Source: Litomosoides sigmodontis
Taxonomy: Eukaryota > Nematoda > Chromadorea > Rhabditida > Onchocercidae
Assembly: GCA_963070105.1 (NCBI GenBank)
Contig: OY718808.1
Coordinates: 5,309,738 to 5,373,737, forward strand
Length of the DNA stretch: 64,000 nt
Direction: 5' to 3'
The position numbers were made by a program, and so were the translations under genes. This document shows positions 13,652-26,101 of the stretch, piece after piece. Numbering within the stretch: the first letter of the stretch is position 1; each line of letters opens with the position of its first letter. The notes beneath the pieces are model-generated. The model saw only the letters and a list, made by a program, of their open reading frames with translations, had not been told where the DNA came from and did no database searches.

Positions 13652-15369
13652 GAAGGGAGAGAGGGAATAAAGTAATAGATAAGTAAGAATGTTGCTCTCG
13701 TTGAAAGCAACTTAATTTATCGGTGACGCTTGTTGGTCCTTAAACTTTTATACAATGGTTGTGCCTACTTTAAGTGATGCAATGGGAACATTTTGTGAAG
13801 TGTATTTATGCACGAAGCAGCAAGGAAATCGTATTTATGCTAAAATCGATTGAACTTCAAATTAAATTTTCTGTAGGAAAGCTTCATTAGTTGAAAAAGG
13901 AAAGGGTAAAGTGAATTTTGGAAAAATAATAATTGAAATTTTAAGAGAATCGAACTCATTGTGGTGGAAACAGTTCGTTTACTGCGATTGTTGTTGCTAG
14001 CAACTTTTCAAATGGAAGAGAGAAACAGCAATGTTGCAAGAATCCTTTGTGATTATGGAAATGATTATGCAGAAAGCGTTACTGCTATTTCTTCTCTTTC
14101 CTTTTTTTCAATTCAAATTTTGAACGATTGCCGTGAGAGCGATAATCGAGCGAATGCAATAAGTGGGAAAGAAATAATTATCAGAATTACACAAGTAACT
14201 TATCGGACTACTTCACCTTTACTTTTAAGAGTAGGAATGGAGGAAGACTTACTTTCTTGAGTGAGAGCTGCTTGGTGATGAAAATATCAAACTGAGGTGA
14301 ATTGGAAATTAACGGAGGAACCGATCGTTGCATTAAATGAATGGAAATGAAAAACTGATTGTTAGCTGCTAGTAGTGACGTACAATCAGTTGCTCAGACG
14401 ATGGAGCAGAAGGGCAAGTACAGCCGGAAATGCGGTCTTCACGAGTGACACGAGTGGCAATAAAACATGCGAAGATGACGACGCTCTTCACTTTTCACTC
14501 CCAAATTCATCGAATTTGCATTCATTCCACTGCCTCTAATAGAAATCCAAATTTAAAGCCAAAAAAAAAAAAAAATTGCCTACCATTACCTTTTGAGTTT
14601 ATTCCATTTCTCCCCATTTTTTCCAGCAAGAATTATTTGCGAGAGGAGAAATGCGGCACAACCCTACCTGCGCTTATCATTGAAATTTGCTAACTGTTAA
14701 AGAGTTAGCTAAATAATACAAGAAAAAGCGCAGAGGGAAGATGAGAGGATCAGTTGTGCGCACAGCGAGTTGCGTAGAAAATAAATTATTACTTTTCGAT
14801 TTTTTTCCACTTACTTCTTTGTTGCTTAAATTGCAACTGATTGGTTGTTTGTTGGACGAAGAGGACATGTCAGCTTTGTCGCCCTTCCATCAATTTTCTT
14901 CTTTTGAAATAAGCGGGAAGTTGAAGGGTAAGAGCAAAGCGGAAAGCGGAAATTGCTAGAGAAATAATTTGAATGAATTGCTCAACGAATAAAACAGTGT
15001 CGTAGTAAGTGAGGAGGAAGGAGGCATCTTCCAGCGTAACTATTTCAGACAAAAGCATTTTAAGCCCAAAAAACTTTCTTGGCTCATTCTTCTCTCCTTC
15101 GAGACATCTTACGCTTGCATCTTAAAACCTAATTAAATCGTTTCATCTCATTTCTCTCCCACATGTAGCACTCACTCCTCCTCTCTTGACGATTTTCAAG
15201 TGCTTAATGCTTCTACCATTGCATTCTCACTCGACAAAAGTGAAAGTGGAAGTAAACGCTGTAAACAATTACTAATAATAAAAATGGAGATGGAATAATT
15301 GCGTGTAATTTTAGAATAATCCTCACTTGTTTACTCGAAGAATCCTATTAGGTCAGTACTTTCTTACTT

Positions 15370-15430
15370 TGCATGCAAGCGCATCATTACACTATGCATG
15401 CACGGCATGCATGTGCTTATGCATGCATAA
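15370..15430. repeat. Cluster of GCATGC palindromes
   Basis: Within about 60 bases the hexamer GCATGC occurs four times. ATGCATGC-acg-GCATGCAT is a perfect inverted repeat with 8-base arms and a 3-base spacer. The 12-base palindrome TATGCATGCATA follows. A further GCATGC-like site lies near 15477. It may be a structural or protein-binding element; function unknown. Confidence 0.7.
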
Positions 15431-17100
15431 GGAAGAAGAAGGCGTAGTCATTGGCCATTACAGGCACAATCATTAGCATGCACGTGTGGTTATTGCTAGA
15501 AGCAAGGCGATCAGCGATCTGTGACATTTACTTTACTTTGGATGAAGCAATCATAGAGGGTTGGGAGGGACGATTTAGCAGTTAAACTTGAAGGTGCTCT
15601 TTGAAGTCAAAGTCAAATAGCCAAACATATGCATTGAAATTCAAAAAAAAAATTCGAGCTAACGAATGCGACAAATTTCATGACTAAACTTCCGTGTGTA
15701 TGATTGAAATGACCTGAATTACGTGTGGCGCTTATTTCTTCGATTCCTCCTTCCCCACCTTCTCCGATCATAATGGAATAATGCTAATGTGTAGCTAGAA
15801 AAAACGCGCAAATTACTGCGCAGATATCAAAGTTGATGATGTAATGAGTGAATTAAATTAATCTAAGCAAATGCCTTCTCAAAACTTATATCTATCGAAA
15901 GACAGCTTCGCCTTTCACTTCACAATCTCAATTTATTATCACAACAGTTTCAATGAATTTAAAGTTTATAAAAATTAAATGTAAAGACTAGCACTTTGTC
16001 AGATCTCTGAGAAAAAAGATTACGCTAACAGTGCTGAAGAAAGATGCCATAAGAGGATTTAGTGAGCATAAAGCTTGTGCTAGAATTTTAAGTTACTCAG
16101 TTAGTATTACATGACGTGATACCGCTGAGCAACTTTACTTGATACACGAGAAAAGTAACCATGCGGTAGGTCGCGTGAAGAGACCTCTTATTAGTAAACG
16201 GCTCACGTCTATCTTTCAACACACAAAGAAGCAGTGAAGTTCTTGAAGCGTCTCTCCGCAATTTTCACTTTATAGTTATTTAAAATGGCCGCCAATGATT
16301 TAATTATTTGGAGAAGTCAATTCGATTGCGAAAGAGTTCCAGGATGATGAAATTTTTGCGAGAAAACAAATATGCACATGCACGCCTCTATGTGTGCATT
16401 TATGGATTAGATAATTTTTGTAATAAAAATGATGAAGCAAAATGAAATTGCCTTAGAAAGTAAGAAAATTGATTCCGAGTGGTCGCATCATCATCGCTGG
16501 AGAGGTGAGAGTTTGGTGAAGTGAAGTTCAGTGCAACAGGAACCTTCCACTTTCAATTTCCACCTCGAACTGTCGAGTGGAAGAGAAGTCTCAGGCGATA
16601 ATTGCATTGAATCGGATTAATTATGCAAGTGAAAATAAATTTACTTGCTGCTCCAACTAAGAATTTGGAAAGAATAAGGTTGTTGTGGTGGAAATAATGA
16701 AAGCGCAAAAGGGTCAATAACTTTCACCTTTTGGTTTTTCTTTTGGCAAAGTGATTTGCAAAAAGAAGAAAGAAAAGATAGCGAAAGTGAATAGGTGGAA
16801 ATTCTGTAAAAATCAGCTGGAACAGATTAGAAAGACTAATTCATTAAGTAGCACTTCGAAGGTTCGTCTTTACGGGAACGGTATTAACTAATTAATTAAA
16901 CTAAAAATTTTAATTATGTTTTCACTTTTAAGCGGTCATTAATCACATTGAATGGATGGCAAATTGCAGAAAGTTTGAAATATACCAATAAGATTTGCTA
17001 TAAATCTAATGACCGAGCAGAATTGTTCAATAAAATTGATTTATTGTTTTGTTTAATAATTAATTTAGCAACAATGCTGCTATTAAATTGAAGTGAATTA

Positions 17101-17109
17101 CCGCTTCAG
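17101..17109 (+). promoter_or_regulatory. Splice or trans-splice acceptor before the PTP-like start
   Basis: CCGCTTCAG ends 16 bases before the ATG at 17126. Short 5' leaders after an acceptor are usual for spliced-leader trans-splicing in nematodes; a cis-spliced 5' UTR exon is the alternative. Confidence 0.5.
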
Positions 17110-17125
17110 AGCAGCTCACGAACTT

Positions 17126-20100
17126 ATGCAACAAAATAACGACTCCGCTTATAGCAGTTATGGCGCTTTCGGACGATCAGCAGAACCAGCACAAACTGGC
17201 GGAAATCCAAATAATGAATTTTGTGACACAAAAGAGTAAGCAAATTTTTATGTGTCTGTACTGAGAGAGAGAGAGAGAGAGAAAGAAGGAGAGAAAGAGG
17301 GAAGATCGACGGTGCTAAAAGTAAGACAAGATTTCTTCAATTTATTCATGAACTGATCGATTGGAAAGGTTGCACTTTTTTCATTTTTGCATTTCATCCA
17401 GCAAATTCTCTAATATTCAAGAGCGTTTGATCGAAATAAACTTTCTTTGAAGTCAAGTAGCCTTTTTCGTGAAATTTTTCATCCTTAATCTTTCCAGACG
17501 ATCAAATTCCAGGCGAGAACAACATCTACAACCAGTTATGATGAAAGGTCAGCAGCAAGCAAGGAACGTGGAATCATCCGCTTACCTCTCTCGTGTGCCG
17601 GAAAGGAATTACGGAAGTAAGCGCAGCGCGGAACGACATAGAAAAAAACATAGAAGGCGGCATTCACGTCACAGTGGGCACAGACGTCGAAAGCAGCACA
17701 GAGATCATCGCCCAAAAATTGAGTTATATTTCGCTTTTTGACAGGTCGAAACATTTTAAACTCGAAAACAGTTGATGGAAACGTCAATAGCCAACATCCA
17801 GGCTGTCCAGCGTTAAAGACATATACATATATATTATTTAATTAATTACAAAGAACATTTCAGGTTGCGACAAACGAATATGCGACAAGTTTTGGAGGAA
17901 TTTTTGCCGTTTTTTTGAAACAAAAGAAAAACATAACGAAAAGCACCGAAAACGCGGAAGACGTAAGTGTGATAAATGTTAGTTCTTCAGAGAACCAGCG
18001 TGTTGCGGAAGACGTAACCTGCTAGTTCCTCCTCCGAAGCACTAGCATTTGAACAAAAAAATCACTTCGATGTGTTTACAGATTACCGTCACACGCGAGA
18101 AGATTCGTTGATCTGTGAGGGACATCCGAACCTGAGAGGGACACACTCCGCCACTTCGATTTCCTCAGCCTTCGCACAACCGCAATTGCAGGCTCTACGG
18201 TCTAATATAATAACACCGGAAAACTCGCCTGCGGCAACAGATCAAAGAAAGAAGACAACTGATGAGAAACCCGAAGAAAAGGAGAAATCGAGCGAAAAGG
18301 CTACGAAATCAAGTGTGACATCGAATTTTCAAAATAAATTAATTCTGCAAAAAATTTAATGCTTAAAAAAGTACGAAAAATAAGAACTGAGAGTGAAAGT
18401 CTTTGTGCCTGTATAATATTCATAGAAATCAATTACGGTGATCAATTCAGCCGATTTATTTTAGCTTTTCACATGCTTGTAAAATTTTGTCAAAATTTTT
18501 CGGTGCTCATGCAAACAATGAAAATTCAAATAGTTTGAAAAAGTTTAAATTCCTTTTCAACTGCTTTGTTAAAAAAAGAAGCGTTTTGATGTTAAAGTGA
18601 CGAAATAGACAGGATAACGGCACAAGGTGATATTAACTTTTAGCATCGGTGGAGCAAACACAGCAAAAAGCGCCCGAGACTGTATGGCTTACAATGCTGC
18701 ATTCTCGTCGTTTCTAATCTTATTTATTTTAAAAATTTTTTCTGCCAGCTTTTGGTGCAAAAATAAGTTCTTAGAAATTATACCTGATGACATCGCTGTA
18801 TTTTCAGCTTTTTTTTTCGTTTTTTGCATATTTTCATTTTTCTTCCTCAACAATTCTAATTTAATTATTGCGTTGTTGTTTCGTAAATGCACCACTCATC
18901 ATTCATCTATTTGCAATTTGTTTAGCATATTTTGCAATTTCAAATTTTTTAAATGTTAAGATTAAAAGCTGAGAAAAAAATTTTCGGGAATTAATTGATA
19001 TTTTAAGACATCACGGATAAAAGTAATGGAGGAATTGTCTCCGATCAGACAAGAACAGGCCGGTAGAGATGACCAGCGTGAGTCTCACGTTTCCAATTTT
19101 CAAATATTAATATTTCTGCCTTACTTTGAGGTGCCTCAACTTACCATAAGTTTTTTATGGGCGAAAGGTTTACTCACATTTTGTGCGTAATTTAAGGAAT
19201 TTTCTCGCTTTTCACTTTCAAAAGTTCTTATTTTTAACGGGGAAATGCATAAATTCATTTGATATTTTAGAAATGCGACAAAGACGAAAAGTAATTCAAT
19301 TCATTGAGCAAATTGCGAAAGTTGGAACGGAAGGGATGAAAGACGAATTCATGAAATGTCGAAATTTCATTCCAAGCGCTATCACTCGAATTGCGCACGA
19401 TCAAAATTTGAAAAGATGCCGCTATCCAGGTGTCATTTTAATGCTTCTTTTAGTACTTTTCATCACCAACTTCAATTTAAATTTTAACCAATCTAAGCAG
19501 CTTTAGTTTTAAAACATTCCTGATTGAAGCAACATCATTTCACATGAAATCAAGTAAATTTCAATTTTCATTCAGATGTAATATGCATCGATCAAACACG
19601 TATTTTGCTTAAAAGTAACAGCGATGGTTCAGATTTTATACATGCCAGCAGAGTACCACTTGGTGACAATGCCAACGAGGTTTCATCAGTCACTTTCAAT
19701 CTTTTAAATTTGCATAATAATGTAAGCTTTGCATCTGTAGGATGTGAAATGTCATTTCGTCCATCTGAATTTAATTCCTTTTATCAAAAATTTACAAGTT
19801 TCAGATTATCGTCACGCAACTGCCGTTATCAAGTACGGTGAAACACTTTTGGGAAATGATTTGGCAGGAAAGCGTTCAAACGATATTGTTGTTTTTAACA
19901 TTAAGTGAATGGAAGCAACACGCGGAGAATATTCAGCTCATTCCTGAAAAAGGGTTTACTCACAATGATTAAGTTAAAATTGTTTATTTGGAAAGTTTGG
20001 AGAAGTCATTTCTTCTTGTTGCCACTTAAAATAGACCTGTTGGATTTAAGGAATTACGGATTCGTTTCTCAAACTCTTAAATATTGCAGAAAGTGCCTAC

Positions 20101-21509
20101 ACATTGGAGAGTTTATGATGGTGACATATAAAAGTGACATTAATGTCACATCTGACTGGCTGGTACGTGAATACTATCTATCAAAAAAGGATGAAACACG
20201 TCGAATTTTATGGTACCATTACAGTGCGTGGGAACCGAATCGATCACCAAGAAACTGCGAAAACTTATGGCCTTTACATTCATCTTTAAGGTATAATTAA
20301 AACATTTGCATTAAATTTCCGATGAAATATGAATTTCTATCACATCCGTTTATTAAGTCAACGTTCCACCCTTTAAATCTACGTAGGTTCAAGGCACTAT
20401 CACTGACCACTTAATCGCATTGATGGCATTTCAGACTCAGTAGATGTCTGAACTATAAAATTAACCTTTGCCTGAATTCTGAGCCATTCAAAGAGTCTTC
20501 TTTGTCTTTCACGAGATGCGATCAAATCGCTTTTTTAAATTTAGAAAGATGCGTCGCCCATACGTTTGTATGAGTCTGGCTGGAGCTGGAAGAGCTGGCT
20601 GCTACGCTGCCTTAGAAGTATGTGTGACTTTAATAGATTTTTCAGGCCAAATTTCCTACACTTTTTTTGTAACTAAACAAGCAACTGAAAGGAAAAAAGA
20701 TTTAATCTGAAATTTTGAAACCATCGAATAGAATAGCATTAGCATAAAAAATTTTCAATTAATAAAAAACTTCGCACGAAATTGCAAATAAATTTCGAAA
20801 TTGCTTTCTGCATTGTCCTTTCAAGTTTATGCAAGAGTTCCACGTAATAAACGTGACCTTTCCAGTGGGCGCATTTAATGTTGCACGACAGGAAAGCTTC
20901 AACGATAAACGTTGCTGAGTGCGTGCGGAAAGTTCGCACCTATCGAATGCATGCCGTACAAACAATTGCACAATTTCAGTTTCTCTACATGGCCATCCAA
21001 CGTCACATTTTCCTCGTTGAGGTTAATCAAATCTTCAAGAATTTGCTATTTTTTTCAATTTCAATTCATTTATTATTCAAAATTCGAGTGTGTCATTACC
21101 GACATTAAATCCTTTTTGAAAAAGGATGAATCGTTTCCGATTTTTGGAGGATGAAAAGTTAATGACGTAGGAGAGAGAGAGAGAGAGAGAGAGAGATCGT
21201 AGGGAGTTGCATCCTAATTCTCCACTTATTCATCCACGCATCTACAATTTGAATTGTAATTAAGCTACAAATGAATTTTGATTGGTAGCTAAGCTGATAC
21301 TACTGTATTGCTCGCCTTCCGGCTATGACGCTTTTCCTTTGAAATTTTTCTTAAAGTATGATGATATTTCATGAAAAACATTTCAGAAATTTCGAAAAGA
21401 AATTTTATCTGAGCAGGCAATGTTTGAGGCAACAAAAAAGTGTTCTTCAATTGAAAGCAATTATTTTCGATCCGACGGTTATCCAACAAACGATGACTTC
21501 GACTTGTAA
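17126..21509 (+). CDS. Catalytically dead protein tyrosine phosphatase-like protein
   Basis: Thirteen exons keep phase throughout: 17126-17235, 17498-17616, 17864-17962, 18082-18312, 18644-18681, 19008-19077, 19271-19429, 19576-19679, 19805-19953, 20090-20290, 20545-20617, 20866-21021, 21387-21509; 543 aa. Residues 1-220 are low-complexity, basic then Lys/Glu/Ser-rich, with no domain I know. Residues about 223-500 form a classical PTP domain: FIEQIAKVG, the SDFIHASRV region, TQLPLSSTVKHFWEMIW, and the closing helices HAVQTIAQFQFLYMAI. The signature loop reads VCMSLAGAGRAG (434-445). Ser437 replaces the catalytic Cys, Met436 the His, and Ala444 the Ser/Thr; Arg443 is kept. The WPD loop is WEP (407-409), so the general-acid Asp is lost, and KNRY is KRCRY (270-274). 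Three active-site elements have decayed while the fold residues remain, so this looks like a pseudophosphatase that might bind phosphotyrosine or act as a scaffold. That role is inference. The weakest splice choices are exons 5 and 6. Confidence 0.83.
17263..17282. repeat. (GA)n microsatellite
   Basis: GA tract in intron 1 of the PTP-like gene. Confidence 0.9.
21170..21196. repeat. (GA)n microsatellite
   Basis: GA tract of about 27 bases in the last intron of the PTP-like gene. Confidence 0.9.
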
Positions 21510-22464
21510 TACGAGCCTGTAAAAATTTATTTAATTCTAATTTTACACCGTGTCAGCACTTGTAAAATTTCTCTTCTATGTGTTGCGCATAAGTAAACGT
21601 TACAATGGTGGTTCAGTTGGCATCCTACGCTTAGGAACAATTATTGCTAGAACACAGATGAAAGAGTACCCGCTAAGAAGACTTTCGATTTGAGGATGTT
21701 TATCAAAGTACTGATACATTGCATAAGGTTTTTGCTATAGGAAAGTAAAAGTATTGCAGGTCTGGAATGACTCTTGTCAGATCACTGCTGCATTGCACGC
21801 TTCATTACAAATTTAATATTTCAACCCAACTTGTTAAAGCGTTTGAAAAAAAAAACCCTATTCCTAGAAAATTTCTTCTACTTTTAGATAAATTTTTAAA
21901 AGTGCAAAGGTTACATTTGGGTATTTCATGAGTTATCTCTGACTTGTATTTTCTATTGATTGCTATATGTTTGGAAACACTTTTTCTTGCACATTTCTCT
22001 TCCCTCCACTGTGACCGGAAATTCAAATAGCAAAATATATGGAAGGAAAATTACAAATGATAACTTAAATTTATATGGAACACGTAGAAGCAAGGATAAC
22101 TTCTGTGTTAGGTAAAGGTAAAAGGTCATCTGCTTGTATAGTTCCCTTTGATTAGCAATAGAGCGGAATATATGCGTTCAAAACGCTCAAGAGAGTTTTT
22201 ATTTTCTTCTGTTGTTGAAACACATCTCAGTCAGTTGAAAGTTCAGAAATTTCAAGAATTTAAAGTTTTGATTCTAGAAAAATGAAGCCAATTTAGTTTT
22301 ATTTAGTTCACTATTTATCCTAAAATTATCAAAAATTCAATTTAGTCACTTCTTAAAGCATAAAAGGCATCTCACTAGCTCTGTAAACCCAGGAAACTTT
22401 CAAACTTGAACTAACCTAGAGTTATGCCATACTTGTAGTGCTTAATGTTTTAGGGCATGCACCA

Positions 22465-22575
22465 ATTATATAATTCCATCGCTTTCTCGTTCCGGTAGGA
22501 ACGGAAATTATACAATTCTATTGCTTTTGAAATTATACAATTCCATTGTTTTGTCGTTCCGGCAGGAACGGAACG
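22465..22575. repeat. Short direct repeats carrying a small hairpin
   Basis: Three degenerate copies of an AATTATACAATTCYATTGYTTT-like unit lie in about 110 bases. Two of them are followed by CGTTCCGGYAGGAACG, which is self-complementary apart from the central bases (arms CGTTCC and GGAACG). The two hairpins differ at one base (T or C). Confidence 0.7.
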
Positions 22576-22686
22576 ACAATATGTCCATTAGCCGACATAC
22601 TAGTTCACGAGGTGCTTACAGTGCTCTTTTGTACTATTTGTTGAATCTCAGCAAGGTTTCGATAGAGGGCTGATGATTCTCTTCCT

Positions 22687-22711
22687 CCCTCTCTCTCTCT
22701 CTCTCTCTCCT
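22687..22711. repeat. (CT)n microsatellite
   Basis: CT tract of about 25 bases. Confidence 0.9.
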
Positions 22712-23404
22712 CTTTGCTATGTTTTCCTTGCCTATTGCTGAATCATTTTAAGAAGTTTGCGAAAGACTTGTCGTCAGTGGATTCCTCTGTACAATTCTAG
22801 AAATCTTCACATTTCACTTTCTCAAATCAAATACTTTTTTATAATCGGAGTGGGATTTTTTGCACTAAGTTATCATACGTACTTGGGGGAATGTTAAGGT
22901 TAGCATTAGAAGTAAATTTTCGACATCCTTGAAACAACAATTGTTTCAGTGGGAAAAGATGGAAAGTAAATGAATTGCAAACAGATCAACAGCCATCTGA
23001 CTTGACGAATTTCTAGTTCCACTTTAACCTTTGACCTCGTAGTTAGGATTTTCTAACTTGCATCACAGGTGCTGATAATGATGACAACACGTGTGCATGA
23101 TACTGGTCTCATTGCAGATCTCTCTTTCTCACTTTTGCCTTTCTCTCTCTTCCCCTCCCTCTCTCCCCTCTTCTGTTCATTTCTTCACTTCAACCATTGC
23201 CGATCTACAGGCATACCTTGTCAGGTTGTTTATTGTAATAACAGTTTTTTTTCTTTCTTTACTTTCCAAAATTCACTTGCAGTTGTCGGAAGAGAGCATT
23301 ACACATTCTTTACGTCCCATCCTTCCACCTCTCCCTGATCCCTCTGCTACCTCTCTGCCTCCTAGCATTAGCTGAAGAACGGATTATTGAGGAACAACTT
23401 TCTC

Positions 23405-23419
23405 CACACACACGCACAC

Positions 23420-23462
<43 letters not shown>
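23405..23462. repeat. (CA)n microsatellite
   Basis: CA tract of about 58 bases with two CACG interruptions near its 5' end. Confidence 0.95.
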
Positions 23463-23463
<1 letters not shown>

Positions 23464-24535
23464 CATCGTATTCACTACTGCTCGTTTAAGCTGAGGATCA
23501 CTCCTACAGTTAGCTTTCACTTCTTCCAAATCAATATTCGAAATCTGAATTGCAACTTCCAGGGCAGCTTTTTACTAAAATAAGTATACAACAGGCGGAT
23601 AACAACAGCATGAATGAAGCCGGCGGTCAAATTAAGGTTTATTATTCTTTTTATAATTTCTTAGTCATTTAGATTGAGAAGAGGTAATTTTTTGTAACTC
23701 TAAACTAACAGCTTATTAAATTAAATTTTAAGAAGTTGAGATTTCTGCTTAAATAGTTGGAAATTATTCAGATCATGTAGCATCAGTTTCGGTCACACAT
23801 TTAAAACTTTCGAAATATGATTGGTGGAAAAAATATGATAAAAGTACGAAGAATGTAATAATGAATTATTAGCTGTTACATCCATTATTAATTAACGATA
23901 ATTAAACTGATTTAAGCAACAAGAATTTTAAAACATTCTTTCCTTAAATCAATGAGCATTTCTCTTTATATGCTGTTGAGCAGAACATCCGACATTTTCC
24001 ATACTGAAACGTTTCGTTCAGTTTCGTTCTTTGATTTCCCGATATTTTGGTCTGACTGACCTATTTATTATAGAAGTGAAGTGGAGAATTTAAATTTAAA
24101 ACTGTTGCAAAGTTACTTACTGCTGCTATAAGCATTGAACAGGAAGAGAGTGTGCGTGATTTAAGGTAAAGGAAGATATTTGCGCGAAGAGAAGTAGTTC
24201 GTTGAGGAGGGAAAAAAACAGGTAATAAATAGCAACACAGTGAAAGGGATGGTCGTGGAGGAGTAAGAGAAAGTAAGGAATACGGTCCGATGAAGACGTA
24301 GTAATCGGGAAGAAGTGAAGGTACCTGTGAAACGATAATTTCTTTAAGCTCTACCGCCGCTTACTCTTTCATAATTAAATCTTTCGGGTGGAAAAGAGAA
24401 AGGAAAGAGTGGGCGGGCGATTTCAATATTATATTTCTTCATTTCATTACTATCAATCGAATCGCCCTGGTGGAAAGGAAGCAAACAAAAGCGGAGGATA
24501 TCAAGTGGTGTGCGTGTGTCTGTGCGTGTGTTTGT

Positions 24536-24570
24536 GTTTGCGTTTGCGTTTGCGTTTGCGTTTGCGTTTG
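24536..24570. repeat. (TTTGCG)n hexamer array
   Basis: About five to six tandem TTTGCG units, flanked on both sides by related GT-rich sequence (from about 24505 to 24580), as if expanded from a GT tract. Confidence 0.85.
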
Positions 24571-25136
24571 TGTGTTTGTGTTGCAGTAATTATACTTAAC
24601 AACTTTGATTTATTTTCATTCAAAACACTGATTTATTTCAAACTATACCTCTTAGAAGATGATAATGGAAATGTTCTATGCTCAGATGAGTTAGGCTTAT
24701 TCGTGGTGAGCTGGTTGGACGAACTGGACACTGATGACGAGTCACATTCCTGAGCAGCACAAAGATTTTAAGTTTTGAGTTTGAATTTTAACTGAGCTAA
24801 ATTAATTGGAAGGCTTAGAAGGATGATGGTTATCGTTGAGTCAGCTTTCAGTCCACTCTTTCCACTCATTTCAATTACTCTTTCAACACTCAGAAATCAT
24901 TTTTCAAATACCTTTTCCTCCCTAATATCTATCATTCGGTGCGCTTATTGTTCTTCCAGTCGTATTGCTCACCTCAGCAAACTTTCCATACGTCTCCTTT
25001 CAGTCCAGCTTTTAACGCAATTTAACGTCTACGATAATCTATCAACTTGTAAATATCCTCACAAATTTAATTGAATCTTACGACATGAACTCCTCTCACC
25101 GGCATAATGTTCCTTTAGTCATTGCGTTTGCATGCA

Positions 25137-25226
25137 TATATGTATATACGTGTGTGCGTGTGCGTGTGTGTATGTGTGAAGTTGAGAATGCGGATGTGGG
25201 TGTGGGTGCGGGTGCGCGTGCAGGTG

Positions 25227-25264
<38 letters not shown>
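25137..25264. repeat. Imperfect GT-rich repeat ending in a perfect (GT)n tract
   Basis: Compound repeat of GTGT, GTGC and GGGTGC units. The last 37 or so bases are a perfect GT tract. Confidence 0.9.
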
Positions 25265-25265
<1 letters not shown>

Positions 25266-25686
25266 GTGAAAATCGAAGGGCAGTAATGGGTGGGGGATAT
25301 GACGTAAGCTTATAAGGAAGCAGTGAAGTATGTTTCTCGCAACGGATGAATGATTCTGTGCGTGTGCGTATGTGTGTGGCGACGCATTTATGGAATTTAG
25401 CTGTGAAGCAGGGGGAAGAGAGAGGGGAAGAAAGAGCAGCTATTTGATGAGGTATTGATCGACTCGATGTGGGCAGGACAGCCTGAAATAGATCTGAATT
25501 GCTCGTCTCTCCCACTCCACGCGGAATAATGCATCGCATCGGTGGGAGAGCAACGGTGACGACGATGCGTGGTTTTGTAATGATGTGAACATTAAGTGCT
25601 TCCCTGCGCCGTACCATATCTATGCGATGCTATCACTTTCATTTCGGTTTCGGTCATTCCATTCCATCCTCTCCCATCCCCCCTCT

Positions 25687-25806
<120 letters not shown>

Positions 25807-26090
25807 CCTCTCTCCCTCTCTTCTTCACAACTCGTTGCGAATACTGATTTGTTGTTGCTTACATCTAGCGGCCTCAACTTTCCTCTGTCCGTTTTTCTGT
25901 TTTCCTTGTGAAGAAATTTAATGGTTGCTGCAATTGCTAATTTCGGAAATTTCAGAATTTATTTTCTTCTTTTCCAGTTGAGAAATGAACTTGCAATTGT
26001 AAATATCACTTAAATGTTAGCAGAGAGAAATGGAAAAGCGGAGGGAAGAGAAGTGTTGCAGCGCAGTTTTTTCTCTTTTTTGTGGGGAGA

Positions 26091-26101
26091 GGGGGGGGGG
26101 G
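26091..26101. repeat. Poly-G run
   Basis: Eleven consecutive G preceded by GGGGAGA; the strongest G-quadruplex-like spot in the window. Confidence 0.8.

Larger units (their letters stand above)
9761..17125. other. Long intergenic region with assembly gap
   Basis: About 7.4 kb between the divergent Ly-6 and PTP-like genes, so it should contain both promoters. It includes a 200-base N gap, a GA microsatellite near 13631 and a cluster of GCATGC palindromes near 15370-15430. Open frames here (for example around 12839-13078 and 13961-14260) have no recognisable domain and no paired splice sites. I see no supported gene. Confidence 0.5.

Noticed and set aside
24656..24704. Exon-like stretch (CTCTTAG acceptor, GTGAGC donor, acidic translation)
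   Set aside because: Only about 16 codons and nothing to join to; chance is likely.
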